Source: Yamagishiella unicocca
Taxonomy: Eukaryota > Chlorophyta > Chlorophyceae > Chlamydomonadales > Volvocaceae
Length of the DNA: 64,000 nt
Direction of reading: 5' to 3'
Assembly: GCA_003116995.1 (NCBI GenBank)
Contig: BDSL01000001.1
Coordinates: 1 to 64,000, forward strand
In this document: piece by piece, positions 1-10,708 of the stretch
How positions within the stretch are numbered: position 1 is the first letter of the stretch
Layout: every line of letters begins with the position of its first letter
Position numbers and translations under genes: made by a program
Notes under the pieces: generated by a model
Databases searched by the model: none
Told to the model about the DNA's origin: nothing
What the model saw: only the letters and a program-made list of their open reading frames with translations

Positions 1-759
1 CCCTCCCCCTCCTCTCCTTCCCCCTCCTCTCCTTCCCCTCCTCTCCTTCCCCTCCTCCCCTTCCCCTCCTCCCCTTTCCTCTCCTTCCCCTCCTCCCTTT
101 CCTCTCCTTCCCCTCCTTTCCTCTCCTTCCCCTCCTCCCTTTCTCTCTTCCCCCTCCTCCCCTTTCCTCTCTTCCCCCTCCTCCCTTTCTCCTTCCTTCC
201 CCTCCTCCCCTTTCCTCTCCTTCCCCTCCTCCCCTTTCCTCTCCCTTCCCCTCCTCCCCTTTCCCTCTCCTTCCCCCTCCTCCTTTCCCTTTCCTCTCCT
301 TCCCCCTCCTCCCCTTTCCTCTCCTTCCCCCTCCTCCCCTTTCCTCTCCTTCCCCTCCTCCCCTTTTCCTCTCCTTCCCCCCCTCCCCCCTTTCCTCTCC
401 TTCCCCCTCCTCCTTCCTCCTTTCCCCTCTCCCTTTCCTCTCCTTCCCCCTCCTCCCCTTTCTCTCCTTCCCCCTCCTCCCCTTTCCTCTCCTTCCCTCC
501 TCCCCTTCCTCTCCTTCCCCTCCTCCCTTTCCTCTCCTTCCCCCTCCTCCCCTTTTCTCTCCTTCCCCCTCCTCCCCTTTCCTCTCCTTCCCCCTCCTCC
601 CTTTCCTCTCCTTCCCCTCCTCCCCTTTCCTCCCTTCCCCCTCCCCCTTTCCTCTCCTTCCCCCTCCTCCCCTTTCCTCTCCTTCCCCCTCCTCCCCTTT
701 CCTCTCCTTCCCCCTCCTCCCCTTTCCTCTCCTCCCCCTCCCCTCCCCTTCCCTCTCCT

Positions 760-804
<45 letters not shown>

Positions 805-845
805 CCCCCCCCCCTCCCCTTTCCTCTCCTTCCCCCTCCTCCCCC
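1..845. repeat. CT-rich satellite with poly-C tract
   Basis: About 845 bp made almost only of C and T on the plus strand. It is built from a degenerate unit of roughly 20-24 bp (CCCCTCCTCCCCTTTCCTCTCCTTC-like variants), and a nearly pure C run lies near 763-801. No coding frame can be supported. It lies on the 3' side of the last visible exon of the minus-strand cyclase, so it is probably intronic, appearing as a purine-rich GGAGGAGGGGAAAGG array in the transcript. The homopolymer makes the exact length suspect as assembled. Confidence 0.9.
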
Positions 846-3800
846 TCCTACCTCGCAAACGTTTTCCCCCGTACAAGGGTTTTCCTTTCCCCCTCCCCCT
901 CCTCACCCGCTCCCTCCTCCACACAGCGCCGCAGCAGGCGCCCTGTACGCGGCTCACCTTCTCGTGCCGCAGCAGCGCCTCCGGCCAGTCGGCGAGGAGC
1001 AGCTTCTGCTGCGATTTGACGGCGAACATCACCGCCTCAAGGGGGTCGTGGAAGGCCAGGATGAACGAGTCTGGCGGGGGCAGGGAGCGGGGCGGCGGCG
1101 GCGGCGGGAGGGGAGGAGACGATGAGCGCCCGTCCTTAACCGAGGGCTGTTGCCCTGTCCCTGCCCTAGATAGTTGCAACGGCGAGTACGGCGGCGGCTC
1201 CAAGGAGTACAGGGGCGGAAGTGCGATCGTGAAACTCGGATTCGTCGAGACCGGCGACATGGGTCACAGAAGTGCCAGATCGACACGGGTTGGCCACACA
1301 CAGAAACCACCGAGTGACGAGTGGCCCAGTGCACCCCAGTGTCCTTAAGAGTGTGCGAGCCCCCGCACCCGCACAGCTGGCCTCCCCCCTTCCTACGTCG
1401 CCATAACCCGCCTGCTGCGTCCGACACCCCTTCCCTTCCGCTGCCTCTCCTCCCGCCTGATTCCGGCTCAAAGACACCGCCGCAGCACCCTGCCGCTCCC
1501 TCCTCCCGATGCAACGGCCGCAGCTCACCTCCTTCATTGGCGGACTCGTAACCGTCGTGAGCGGCCGCCAGAGCGCGCAATGTCCCGTCTGCGGTGGCGA
1601 GGCCGGCGGTGGGGGCGATGAAGGGAACCGGGGAGTGAGGGAGTGGGAGTGGGAGGACACGGCAGCGCGCGTCAGGCAGCCTGCCAAAGTCCTCATACCC
1701 GTACAGCGCCCCTCGCAACATACGGGGCATCCAAAACACACACGCGGTTCTCGCCTCCCGGACTAACGCCGTCGGTGCGTGGCATGGGCTGGCGGGCTGG
1801 CTGGGCGGTGTCCACGCAGCGGCTGGCCCAGGGTGCCCGGGTGCCCACACACTACATACACACAACATGGCCGGGCGCTGCACTGGCCCGTGCGGGTGGG
1901 TGGGCACGTGTACGGGTTTTGCGGCAGAGGCTCGCTGGTGTGGGTTGATGTGGGTTTCGGTTCCCGCTGCGTGCCTCACCGTGCACCTCCATGGCCGCCT
2001 CCATGATGCTGGCGGGCAGCGACTCCCACAGCGTCTGGCGAGGGGGACGAGCGGACAGGTGGTGGCGGGAGCAGCGGGGGGGTTCGAGGGAGACCCGTGA
2101 ATGTGAGGAAAACCGTTTAGAACACAGACGTTTTGAGATGCATATGGAGACCCGTGAATGTGAGGAAAACCGTTTAGAACACAGACGTTTTGAGATGCAT
2201 ATGGAGACCCGTGAATGTGAGGAAAACCGTTTAGAACACAGACGTTTTGAGATGCATGCTGGAGCAGCGTGGGGGGGAGGGACCAGTCGTGGTGCCGGCG
2301 GCGGTGGGGCAGCAGGAAGCAGGCAGGGGTGAAGGTGCGGCAGGGGACGTCGGATAGTGGTCGGGGTTCAGGATCAGGGCTGGGGTCAGGTGGTGGCGAG
2401 CGAGGTCGGATTCGGGATGAGACCAGCCAGCTTGGAGGCGAGAGAGGGGTCCGGCACGAAGAGGGTCCGGGTGATGGTGCTGATATGTGTCCGCTGCTGC
2501 TGGTTGCGCCCTGCGTCCCTTCGCCCCTCCCTCTTAGGGGTTTCCTCTCAAAACCACCCTCCCTCCCTCCCCCCTGCCTCCCTTTCCCCCTCCCCCCGCA
2601 CCCACCGTGCTGCTCTCAATGTCGGTGATACACAGCGTGGTGTGCGGCCCGACACCGGGCGGCCGGACCTGTGCATCAGGGAGGGGAGGGGAGAGGCGCA
2701 GACTCAGCGATCCGAGGGGTTGAAGTGGCGGGGTGCACTCCGCCCCAACACGCACACACACACCCCGGCCCCACCTGCCCAAACAAGTTGCGATGGCGCC
2801 TCCTCTGCCGCAGGTACACCGCGTACAAGCCCACCAGCACCATGCCCAGCACGAAGCTCAGCACGATGCCTGAAATGGCGCCTGGGCCCAGCAGCCGACC
2901 CTGAGCCGTGGGAGGAGGGAGGGGGAGCCGCGGGAGGAGGGAGGGGGAGCCGCGGGAGGAGGGAGGGGGAGCCGCGGGAGGAGGCAGGGGGAGCCGTGGG
3001 AGGAGGGAGGGGGAGCCGCGGGAGGAGGGTTCGAGGGAAACCCGTGGATGTCCGAAAAAAACGTTTAAAACAGAAGTTTTGAGATGCATGCGCGGGAGGA
3101 GGGAGGGGGAGCCGCGGGAGGAGGGAGGGGGAGCCGCGGGAGGAGGAGGGGGAGCCGCGGGAGGAGGGAGGGGGAGGGGGAGCCGTGGGAGGGGCAGGGG
3201 AGCCGCGGGAGGAGGGAGGGGAGCCGCGGGAGGAGGCAGGGGGAGCCGCGGGAGGAGGGAGGGGGAGCCGCGGGAGGAGGGAGGGGGAGCCGCGGGAGGA
3301 GGGAGGAGGAGCCGCGGGAGGAGGCAGGGGGAGCCGTGGGAGGAGGGAGGGGGAGCCGCGGGAGGAGGGAGGGGGAGCCGCGGGAGGAGGGAGGGGGAGC
3401 CGCGGGAGGAGGGAGGGGGAGCCGCGGGAGGAGGGAGGGGGAGCCGCGGGAGGAGGCAAGGGGAGCCGGTGTGCCGACAAAGGAGAAGAGACATTGCTGA
3501 CCAGCGAGGCGGGAGGGCAGGGCAGGGGAGGGCAGGAGGACGGGGCGCATGTGTGCTGATGGCACTGTCGGCCCCCTCCGCTGCCAGGAAGGGCCAACCT
3601 GCATGCCACCTCCCAGGGACATGGCCGGCCCGAGACCGCACGGCCGGCCGCGTTTAGCTGCAGCTGCCGCTCCTTCCCCGCCCACTCCACCGCAGCCATC
3701 CTCCCCGCCACCTGACACGGAGACCGATCCCGGGTCCACCCGCAGGCGCAGGGATCCGCCCTGTGTACGGCCACCACCGCCATCGCTAGCCTACAGCCCT

Positions 3801-6800
3801 GCAGGCACCACCGTTACTCCCCCGACTCCCTGCGCCAGACCGCACTGTCCGGTGGGTGCCTTGTCCGCTCCGTGGCGCTTCGCGGCTCAGCAGTCAGCTA
3901 ACACACCTCCTCGACCCCCCGCCTCGCCATGTCGACTCGTTTCCTCGCCCCATCCCCCACCGCGCTGTCCCATATCCCGCCAACTCACCCAAGTCCTCCA
4001 CCAAGCGCCCCAAAACGGGTCTCTCAAACCGTTTCCCTACGCCGCGCCGAGCCCTTGTTTCCGTTCGTCTAGGCGTCGAAGCCGGAGTAGACATAGCCGC
4101 CCAGGGTCGACATTTGACCTCCGGTTTCCGTTCATCCAATAAAGTACTTACGCATGCACCTCCAAGTGTATGTACCGCACGGTCTCCCATCCGGCTCCTT
4201 CACGACCCACCTCGTCTGGCGGCACCGGCACCGGCATGATGAGCAGCGCACTGGCTGCCTCCAGCGGCAGCACCACCTGCACCTCCCCCCCCAGCACCTG
4301 GACGGTGATGGGGGGCTTGGCCACGTTGTGACGTAAGGCGTTGAACTCGACCTGGAGGGACCGGCGGACCCGCGGGTCGGGGTCCGCAGCGGGGAGGCAG
4401 CGCAGGGTGGCGGGTCGGAGGTGGCTGCTGGGAGGGGCCGGCGGGTGCGGGTGTGGATGTGGGTGCGGCCGCCTAAGGAGCCAGCCTCGCAGCCCCCACG
4501 TTCCCCCTCCGGGCAGAGGATGCCATCCGCCGAGGTGTAGTGGCCCCTTGCTGCCGCCAGGCAACACCCACCAATGACTCCTTCTCGCTGTAACCCACCC
4601 CCGCCTGTGTCGCCACCACGGGCGCACTTCACCTCGACCTGCCCCTGTGACCCTGGCTCGACAGCACTGCCCAGGCCAGCCGCCCCCAACCCACCTCGCC
4701 CCCCAGCAGCCACCGACATCACCCAGCGTGCTCAGCTGCACCCCCTCTCGCCGGCTCCGCCATCAGCCCCTGCTGCCTCACCCTCCCTGGACACCTTCGC
4801 CTTTCCCGTCCACATGTTCTCCTCTTCCCGCCCCCACCTTCCTCACAGCTGCTAGCTCTCCCTATGCGTCGACTCACGGGTTCCCCTCACCCCCCCCCAT
4901 CGCGAGCTGCTAGCTCTCCCTATGTGTCAACCTCCCATCGCGAGCGCGCCTGGTCGCTTTGGCCTCCGCCCCTCTTTCCCCTCCAGCCACCCACCGGCCC
5001 GTAGAAGGTCTCGAAGCGCTGCGCCAGCAGCGTCTGCATCACCAGCCCATACCCCGTGACGTTGACCGCCGCCGCCTGGGCCGCTCCCATTAGCACACTC
5101 TCGCCGCTGCTGCCGCCGCCCAGCCCCGCCTCCAGCCAGCTGTACTCCGCTGCCCCACACACCAGCGCCCGGGGGTCGAACAGCAGCCGCTGCACGTCGC
5201 CAGCCGCCGCCACATCCGCACTGATGTTACATTGCAAAAACGCCAGCCGCAGCGCCAGCGCCAGCGTCAGCGCCGCCGCCGACGCGCCGGCTGCGTCCGC
5301 GTCCGGCTCCCGCCCCGCCCAGCTCCGGAACCGCGAGGCGTACCACGCCGCAGATCCGAAGAACCCGTCGCCGTACTGCGCCGCGCTGCTCCATTGCGTC
5401 GCCGACAGCGCGTACTCACACCCACCTGACGACTGGAGGAACCCCGGCAGCGCTGGGCCATCGACCAGGAACACCGACTCCAGCTGCCTCCCCGCCTCCA
5501 CCTCCGCCGTCAGCGCCTCCGCCAGCTGCTGCTCCGCTGCGAGCTGGTCGCAGGCGACCAACGCCTGCGCGCCCGAGTCCAGCACCCGGGCCGCCAGGGT
5601 CCGGAAGAAGCCAGGGGACGCGGCTTCTGCGGCTGTGTATGAGAAGCGTAGCAGGGTCATGTCGGGCCGCAGCTGCTGCAGGGTGGGCAGCTGGGCCAGG
5701 GCGCCGGCGCATATGGCCGCCAGCAGCGGGTCGCCGTCCGGCTGCCAGGCCACAGCCACGCGGAGGATGTTGTTGAGCATCATGGCCTTGAGCGCGGGGG
5801 CGGTGTACTGCGAGGGCGAGGAGGTGATGTCGTACACGTACGGCAGGCCCTGTGGGGGAGGGGGGTGGGGTGTGGCGGAGCGGATGTGGTGGCGCGGGAA
5901 GTGGGCAGTGGCGTGGGGTGATGTGGGTCCTTGGGGCCCGGGGCTGCTGCGTTTGTGGGGGGTTGTTGCGCGGGGGGGGAGGGGCTGTCCAGGCGCCCGG
6001 CTGTCGTCTGGTGTTCCTCCGGATAATGTTGCGGATGGCCCCACGGTCCCACCAATGACGTGTCCGGGTGCTGGCCCCCGACCGGGACGTGTGTATACGA
6101 CATGGCATCGTGGGCCTCCGTACCAGCGGTCCTTTTCTGTTCGGCTGGTTCCACAAGCTTCCGGTGCCACCCCGCTTCCGTGGTGGACGGCGTGGCGGCT
6201 TCGGGCCGTGAGGCCAGACAAAGCCCCCTGAGCGAGCTTTAGACCCTGGGTGGGCTTCTGTTGGAATGCCCTGATGCCATATCGGTCTGGCCGCTTGGAT
6301 GAGTGAGCTGGTCATTTGGGTCACCACGGGCTCCCCCGAACTCTTCCCCAACGCACCAAATCAGCGGTGTTGTCGTTCGACATGCCAGCGTGGAACATTA
6401 TTCTCCTCATCTGGTTCGCTATAGCAGACTGCTCCCGTGCGTAACCGATGCCGCCCAGGATAAACTGACACGTTTCCACCAAGCTCCGCACAGATGCCAC
6501 TAGAGCCTCCGCAGAGCAGTTCGCATCTGCTGTAGCTGCCTCGTATGCAACTGGATATGAGTATAGTGAGTCAACGATTGCGAGCTCCGCTGGCGTTTCC
6601 AATGCTTGTCGTGCAAAGAACGTGAGACCATTGGCGACATTTCCAGATGCGCAGTCTTGTGCAGGTGCTCCTATCCTGAACGTAAAAGGACTGCTAGGCA
6701 CTATAAACACCAGCAAAAGGGCCGCTGCGACCGCTCGGGCCCGCATCTCTGCGCTCCAAGCGGATAGCCAGCGGCCCAGCAAGCAAGATAATCTCCGCGC

Positions 6801-6812
6801 GTCATGGCGCAT
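1..6812 (-). CDS. Receptor-type class III adenylate/guanylate cyclase (3' end outside window)
   Basis: A membrane receptor that makes cAMP or cGMP. The start at 6812 opens a hydrophobic signal segment (AVAAALLLVFIVP). Exon 1 leaves through a GTGCGT donor near 6335. Exon 2 (about 5849-5003) and an exon near 4347-4215 resemble a periplasmic-binding/ANF-receptor ectodomain. A membrane helix lies in exon 2900-2775 (GIVLSFVLGMVLVGLYAVYL). The catalytic domain follows in phase-consistent exons: 2668-2606 (ITDIESST, first metal Asp), 2034-1980 (TLWESLPASIMEAAMEVH), 1588-1529 (HDGYESANEG) and 1070-958 (DSFILAFHDPLEAVMFAV). The EG|D junction restores the second metal-site GD. The rest of the domain is beyond the window. 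Several exons between ectodomain and helix were not resolved. Ala occupies the position that is Lys in many adenylate and Glu in many guanylate cyclases, so the product cannot be called. Confidence 0.85.
2090..2260. repeat. 57-bp unit, three tandem copies, in a cyclase intron
   Basis: Three near-identical 57-bp units begin at about 2090, 2147 and 2204. Each starts GAGACCCGTGAATGTGAGG and ends TTTTGAGATGCAT. They sit in the intron between the ITDIESST and TLWESLP exons. A diverged single copy lies at about 3027-3090, inside another intron of the same gene. The unit's 5' part (GGTTCGAGGGAGACCCGTG) belongs to the dispersed repeat described in the findings. Confidence 0.95.
2901..3465. repeat. 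GC-rich ~21-bp minisatellite in the cyclase gene
   Basis: More than twenty copies of a GGGAGCCGCGGGAGGAGGGAG-like unit directly abut the acceptor of the membrane-helix exon (exon starts at 2900 on the minus strand). They are interrupted at about 3027-3092 by a diverged copy of the 57-bp repeat. Long open frames on both strands here (Gly/Arg/Glu-rich or Pro/Ser/Leu-rich) are by-products of the repeat and not genes. Confidence 0.9.
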
Positions 6813-7799
6813 CTAAGCCAATGCCCTTCTTCATTGAAAGCGCAATGGCAAACATCTTCGCATCGCTAGCAGCACAACCGTATAGTTGACCGCGTACAAT
6901 CACCTATTGTTAACCGATAATACTTTGTATGCAATCAAACCAATCCAACGACGGCGTATTCTGATCATCCAGCTGTCCGTACGATTACGTCCGTAATACG
7001 TTCGTCAAAGTATTCCGACCCCGAAACCGACGTAAGGTACACGCTCCTGACCGCTCTGCACACAGTTGCTCGGCAACACAATTGCACGGAACCTGGACAG
7101 AGTAAATTGCTGGAGCTCTGAATGGTCACTACCTGTCCGAAGGGTACAATTGGTAAGCGTGTACTCCAACCTACGACGTATCCTATGATACGGATGCCTC
7201 AAATATCACTGCGTCTTGTTGATCTGGGCTGGCCCGGCCCCCGAACCGCGAACCCTCGTCATTGTCGTAGGCCGTGGACAATCCCTCGCAGTACATGACC
7301 TTGAACTTAGCAGCACGAGCGTATGCCTTTCCATACCTACGCGCATAATATAAACAGGTTACAGTTTTATACGTACTTTATATAACAATTCCCATCGGCA
7401 AAGGAGCAAAATGTAACGGTACAATAAACTGGGCAATAAGCGTCTGGACCCCCACCAGAGTTCATGCGGAGGGGCAGGGGCTGCACCGCCTTCACGGGCT
7501 CACTTTCTTCTCCGCCTCACCTCCATTCAACAGGACCACCGCCTCCTTGCAAAAGTCCGCCAGGCAGCCCGTCCTGTGTATGGCTGTCGCCCTCCACAAT
7601 ACCACGCTCTTCGACACACCAGTGCGTGCAGCAGCATGCACCTCTCGGTGCTCGGCATGAGCCGTGATGAACTCCAGCAGGAGCAGGCCAGCCGCCAGCC
7701 AAGTCCACACACAACGCCGGCTGAGTACCCCCGGCGCAACAGGCCAGGGCGCAGCAGCCTGCTCCCCGCGTGTCGTGCCTGGTGTCGTCTTCCGCCACC
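6813..7799. other. Intergenic/3' UTR region between cyclase start and hydrolase stop
   Basis: It holds the upstream region of the cyclase (start 6812) and, on the same strand, the 3' UTR of the hydrolase gene. Base composition is visibly lower in GC than in exons around 6830-7450. The 7490-7740 part is GC-rich and open on the minus strand. It could be an alternative final exon of the hydrolase, because GCAG|GTGAGG at about 7813-7815 is a usable donor, but I could not match it to the family. Confidence 0.5.
7359..7363 (-). terminator. Candidate polyadenylation signal TGTAA for the hydrolase gene
   Basis: TGTAA on the minus strand is the usual volvocalean polyadenylation signal. It lies about 440 bases after the hydrolase stop codon at 7800, or 130 bases after the alternative stop at 7492. 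Confidence 0.4.
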
Positions 7800-10328
7800 T
7801 CACGTCGCCGCCTCACCTGCCGCCGGCCCCGTGTCGCCTTCCAGCCGCATGTTTGCGATGACGTCCAGGTGCTGCCGCAGGGAGGGCGGCTGGCCCTGGA
7901 AGTAGTGGTGCACGTGCACGGGGACCCCCGCCTCCCGCAGCAGCAGCAGGAAGCGGTCCCGCTCCTGGGCAATCCACGGCCTCCTGCGGTCACCTGATCC
8001 CCGGCGGCAGGACCCAGCAGGCAGGCGAGGAGGGCTTGCGGGAGACACACGACCCGGCCAAACGGTTCAGGACTGACGTTTTTGCTTTTTGCCTGGGGCC
8101 AACCGCCCTGCCGGTGCTCATGTCACGTCCCAGGAAGTTCCTCCGCGGTCGCAACCCCATCGGGTGCAGCGGGAGTGTGGTGACGCCAGGACGCACAGGT
8201 TGGCTGGACGACGGTTCGGGGGGCTAAAGTGCAAGGTTCGACTGGAGCCAGCAAGCTTCGGTACGTGCGGTCGGTCACGAGGCGCGCTAGCTCGTAGCTG
8301 GGGACCTCCATTGGGAAGCGCTCATCGCGTCGCGCCGGGCACCGGCACCGCCATGGGCGGCAGCCCCGCACCCCACGACAAACCCTACTCACCCCACTGC
8401 CTCGGCGTGCCGTGCAAGTGCACAACGAGGGGCTTCCTCCGGTGCCGCTGCCCCAGCCCCGCCGTCACGGAAGGATCCGTGAGGTGCACCCCGCGGCAGT
8501 TGAGTCCGGCGTCCTGGCCGTGAGAGAGGGGACGGGAGTGCGAGCACACGACTGGAAGCGTCAGCAGACTGGGGTGAGCAGGGGCGGCGGCAGGGTCACC
8601 GTGGGGCCAACAGACGGGCATGACCCAGGTTCGTCGCTGACAGCATGTCGTTGGCGGCGGTATAGGGCGGCGCCCGAGCAAATATCCAGAGCCCCAGCCC
8701 GAATTGTCGCCACTCGGCGGGCCGCAGTCCGGACTGACCAGGAAATGCACGACGCAAACGGCATCTAGCACGGCGGCGACGTCATCCGGTGGCTGCACCG
8801 CGGGAGAGGCTGCCCGCCTCCAGTGGGCAGGAGGGCCCCCAGCCGGCCCTGCTGCCGCCCCTGGCTCCGCCTCCGCCGTCACGGCGGCCGAGTCCGCTGC
8901 CGCCGCGAGCGCCTCTTCGCGCCAGGCCATCTCGGCCAGCAGCTGCGCGTGCAGCCACATGGTCCCGGGCAGGGGTTACAGGGGGCGGTGCTCCTGGCGG
9001 CGGACTGCATATCCCCCCCGCTCGGTGCGTCGAGAGGAGCGCCATTCATGCGGCTGCTAGCCGCACAGCTGCACACCACACGCTTCGCTCATAACCACCA
9101 AGCCATCACCACCACCAATCCGCCACCCATGCCGATCAAACGACCAGGGAAGCCTATTTCCTGGGTGGGCAAACGACCAGGGAAGCCTATTTCCTGGGTG
9201 GGCGAACGACCAGGGAAGCCTATTTCCTGGGTGGGCAAACGACCAGGGAAGCCTATTTCCTGGGTGGGCAAACGACCAGGGAAGCCTATTTCAAACGACC
9301 AGGGAAGCCTATTTCCTGGGTGGGCAAACGACCAGGGAAGCCTATTTCCTGGGTGGGCTCGAGGCCGCCGTAAAACAGCCTGGCTGGCACCTCGGTGACC
9401 TACGGACGCCCCCACCTCACCCATATCGGTTTTACTTGTCATTGACGACTTACGGGTTTCCTCTCATACCTCACCCCATCGCAACCCCTCCGGATCCCGC
9501 GGCATCACCTCCAACAACCCCGCTCCCGCTCCCACCCCGCCCCACCTGGTTGACCACCACTGCACCCTTAGAGAAGCCCACGAGGACCAGCTCCGCCACC
9601 GCCTCCACACCACCAAGGCAGCGGCCTGACAGGATGTCCCTCAAGTGTACGGCAGCTTTGTAGCCCTGGGGTTTGAACCCCAGCGGCTCCCCCGTGCCCG
9701 TCATTGAGCCCAGGAAGTTGCCGTAGCAGGCCTGGCCGCCTTGCGACACCGTGGTGGGCATCACGCTGTGTGGGGGGAGGGAGAGGGCGCAAAGAGAGGA
9801 GCGGGGTGCATGTGTGCAGGCGACCGGGTGCTTGGTGCAAAGGACTCCGGAATTCGACAGCATGGCGCCAAAAGCCTGGGCGTGGGCAGGGGCCTAGGCA
9901 GCTCGCGGGCTTGTCCATCGATGGGTTTTCCGCGGGAAGGAGAGTTGAGTTTCAAGCCGCATGACCCGACAGGCATGGCATTGGGCGCGCGTTGCGCCGC
10001 CTTGGTGTCGGTAGGCTGGCTAAGGCGGGGGCTGCGTTGCCATGTACTCGATTATAAGTTTGGGTCACTGCGCCTAACCGCCAAGCACTTACACGAGCAC
10101 AGCGGCGTGGGCGCCGAACCGATTGCACAGGGTTGCCAAATGGCAGTCCGGCGACCAGCGCTCCGGACCCAAGAGGTCCCGTGTATCATCATCATCGATT
10201 TGGTCGCCCTCGAAAAAAGCCACATGTAATAAAGATCGGCTTTCTAGCCCGCAGCTGCTTTGGAACTTAACTTCAGTGCTTCCCGTGGCGCCTTGGATTT
10301 GCACACTGTGCACTTCATTGTCGCACAT
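7800..10328 (-). CDS. C2orf69/UPF0565-like alpha/beta-hydrolase family protein
   Basis: Homologue of the animal C2orf69 (UPF0565) family, a putative serine hydrolase linked to mitochondria in animals; its substrate is unknown. Five exons close in phase: 10328-10093, 9765-9546, 8942-8739, 8513-8393 and 7993-7800, giving 324 aa. Visible features are an N-terminal strand LLHVAFFEGD, then GFSKGAVVVNQ (nucleophile-elbow-like GxSxG), HFLDAGLNCRGVHLTDP, VVHLHGTPRQWGDRRRPWI and the C-terminal HHYFQGQPPSLRQHLDVI. Joining at HGTPRQWG|DRRRPW fixes the acceptor at 7994/7993. Donors are GTAAGT, GTGGGG, GTCAGT and GTGAGT. The C-terminus may differ, because a donor just before the stop could extend the gene to about 7492. 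The start is supported by an immediate upstream intergenic region shared with NSE1. Assignment to the family is confident from the ordered motifs; function is inferred only from the family. Confidence 0.82.
9137..9358. repeat. 33-bp minisatellite in intron 2 of the hydrolase gene
   Basis: Six to seven copies of a 33-bp unit containing GACCAGGGAAGCCTATTTCC and TGGGTGGGC; one copy is truncated near 9288-9300. It lies between exon 9765-9546 and exon 8942-8739. The frames open through it are repeat artefacts. Confidence 0.95.
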
Positions 10329-10708
10329 GTAAGAGTGATGGATGAATGTGAAAATAAAATCGTTAAAGTTTACTTAAGCTAACTCTAGTAACTTCTTGTT
10401 TGTAGATTCTGGTAAACGGGCCCAAGGGACCTACTGTAGGGTGTTGTCCTGCATGGACGACAGCCTACGACAGGGACGTTTTACGTTGTCGCTTGCAATA
10501 GCGAATCACAACGAAAATAAATGCTTGCATAGCGACGCTCAGCTCTATATACGACGTCAGCCTGCTGGCCCTATCAAAAAGGCGCGAAGCACGCGAACCA
10601 AACAGTTGCAGTCAGTTCGCACTCTGCAGCGCCGCGCTGGATACTTGTCTGACAGGCATTGTTCAGTCGAGTTGGATTGTCGTTTAGACCGCAGCAAGAA
10701 GCGTTAGC
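10329..10708. promoter_or_regulatory. Shared divergent promoter region (hydrolase / NSE1)
   Basis: 380 bp separate the start codons of the minus-strand hydrolase (10328) and the plus-strand NSE1-like gene (10709). The region is AT-richer than the flanks (for example ATGTGAAAATAAAATCG near 10345) and contains no supported coding exon. It must carry both promoters and 5' UTRs; no specific element could be assigned. Confidence 0.6.

Noticed and set aside
2676..3783. Long open frames on both strands (Pro/Ser/Leu-rich or Gly/Arg/Glu-rich, up to 359 codons)
   Set aside because: They run through the ~21-bp GC-rich minisatellite, which has no stops in several frames. Only the membrane-helix exon 2900-2775 inside this span is real.
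5056..6231. 391-codon plus-strand open frame
   Set aside because: Antisense shadow of the cyclase ectodomain exon; the minus-strand frame has the signal peptide, the domain-like composition and matching splice sites.
9089..9442. Repetitive frames encoding RPGKPISWVG-type or FPGRLPTQEIG-type repeats
   Set aside because: Both come from the 33-bp minisatellite in an intron.
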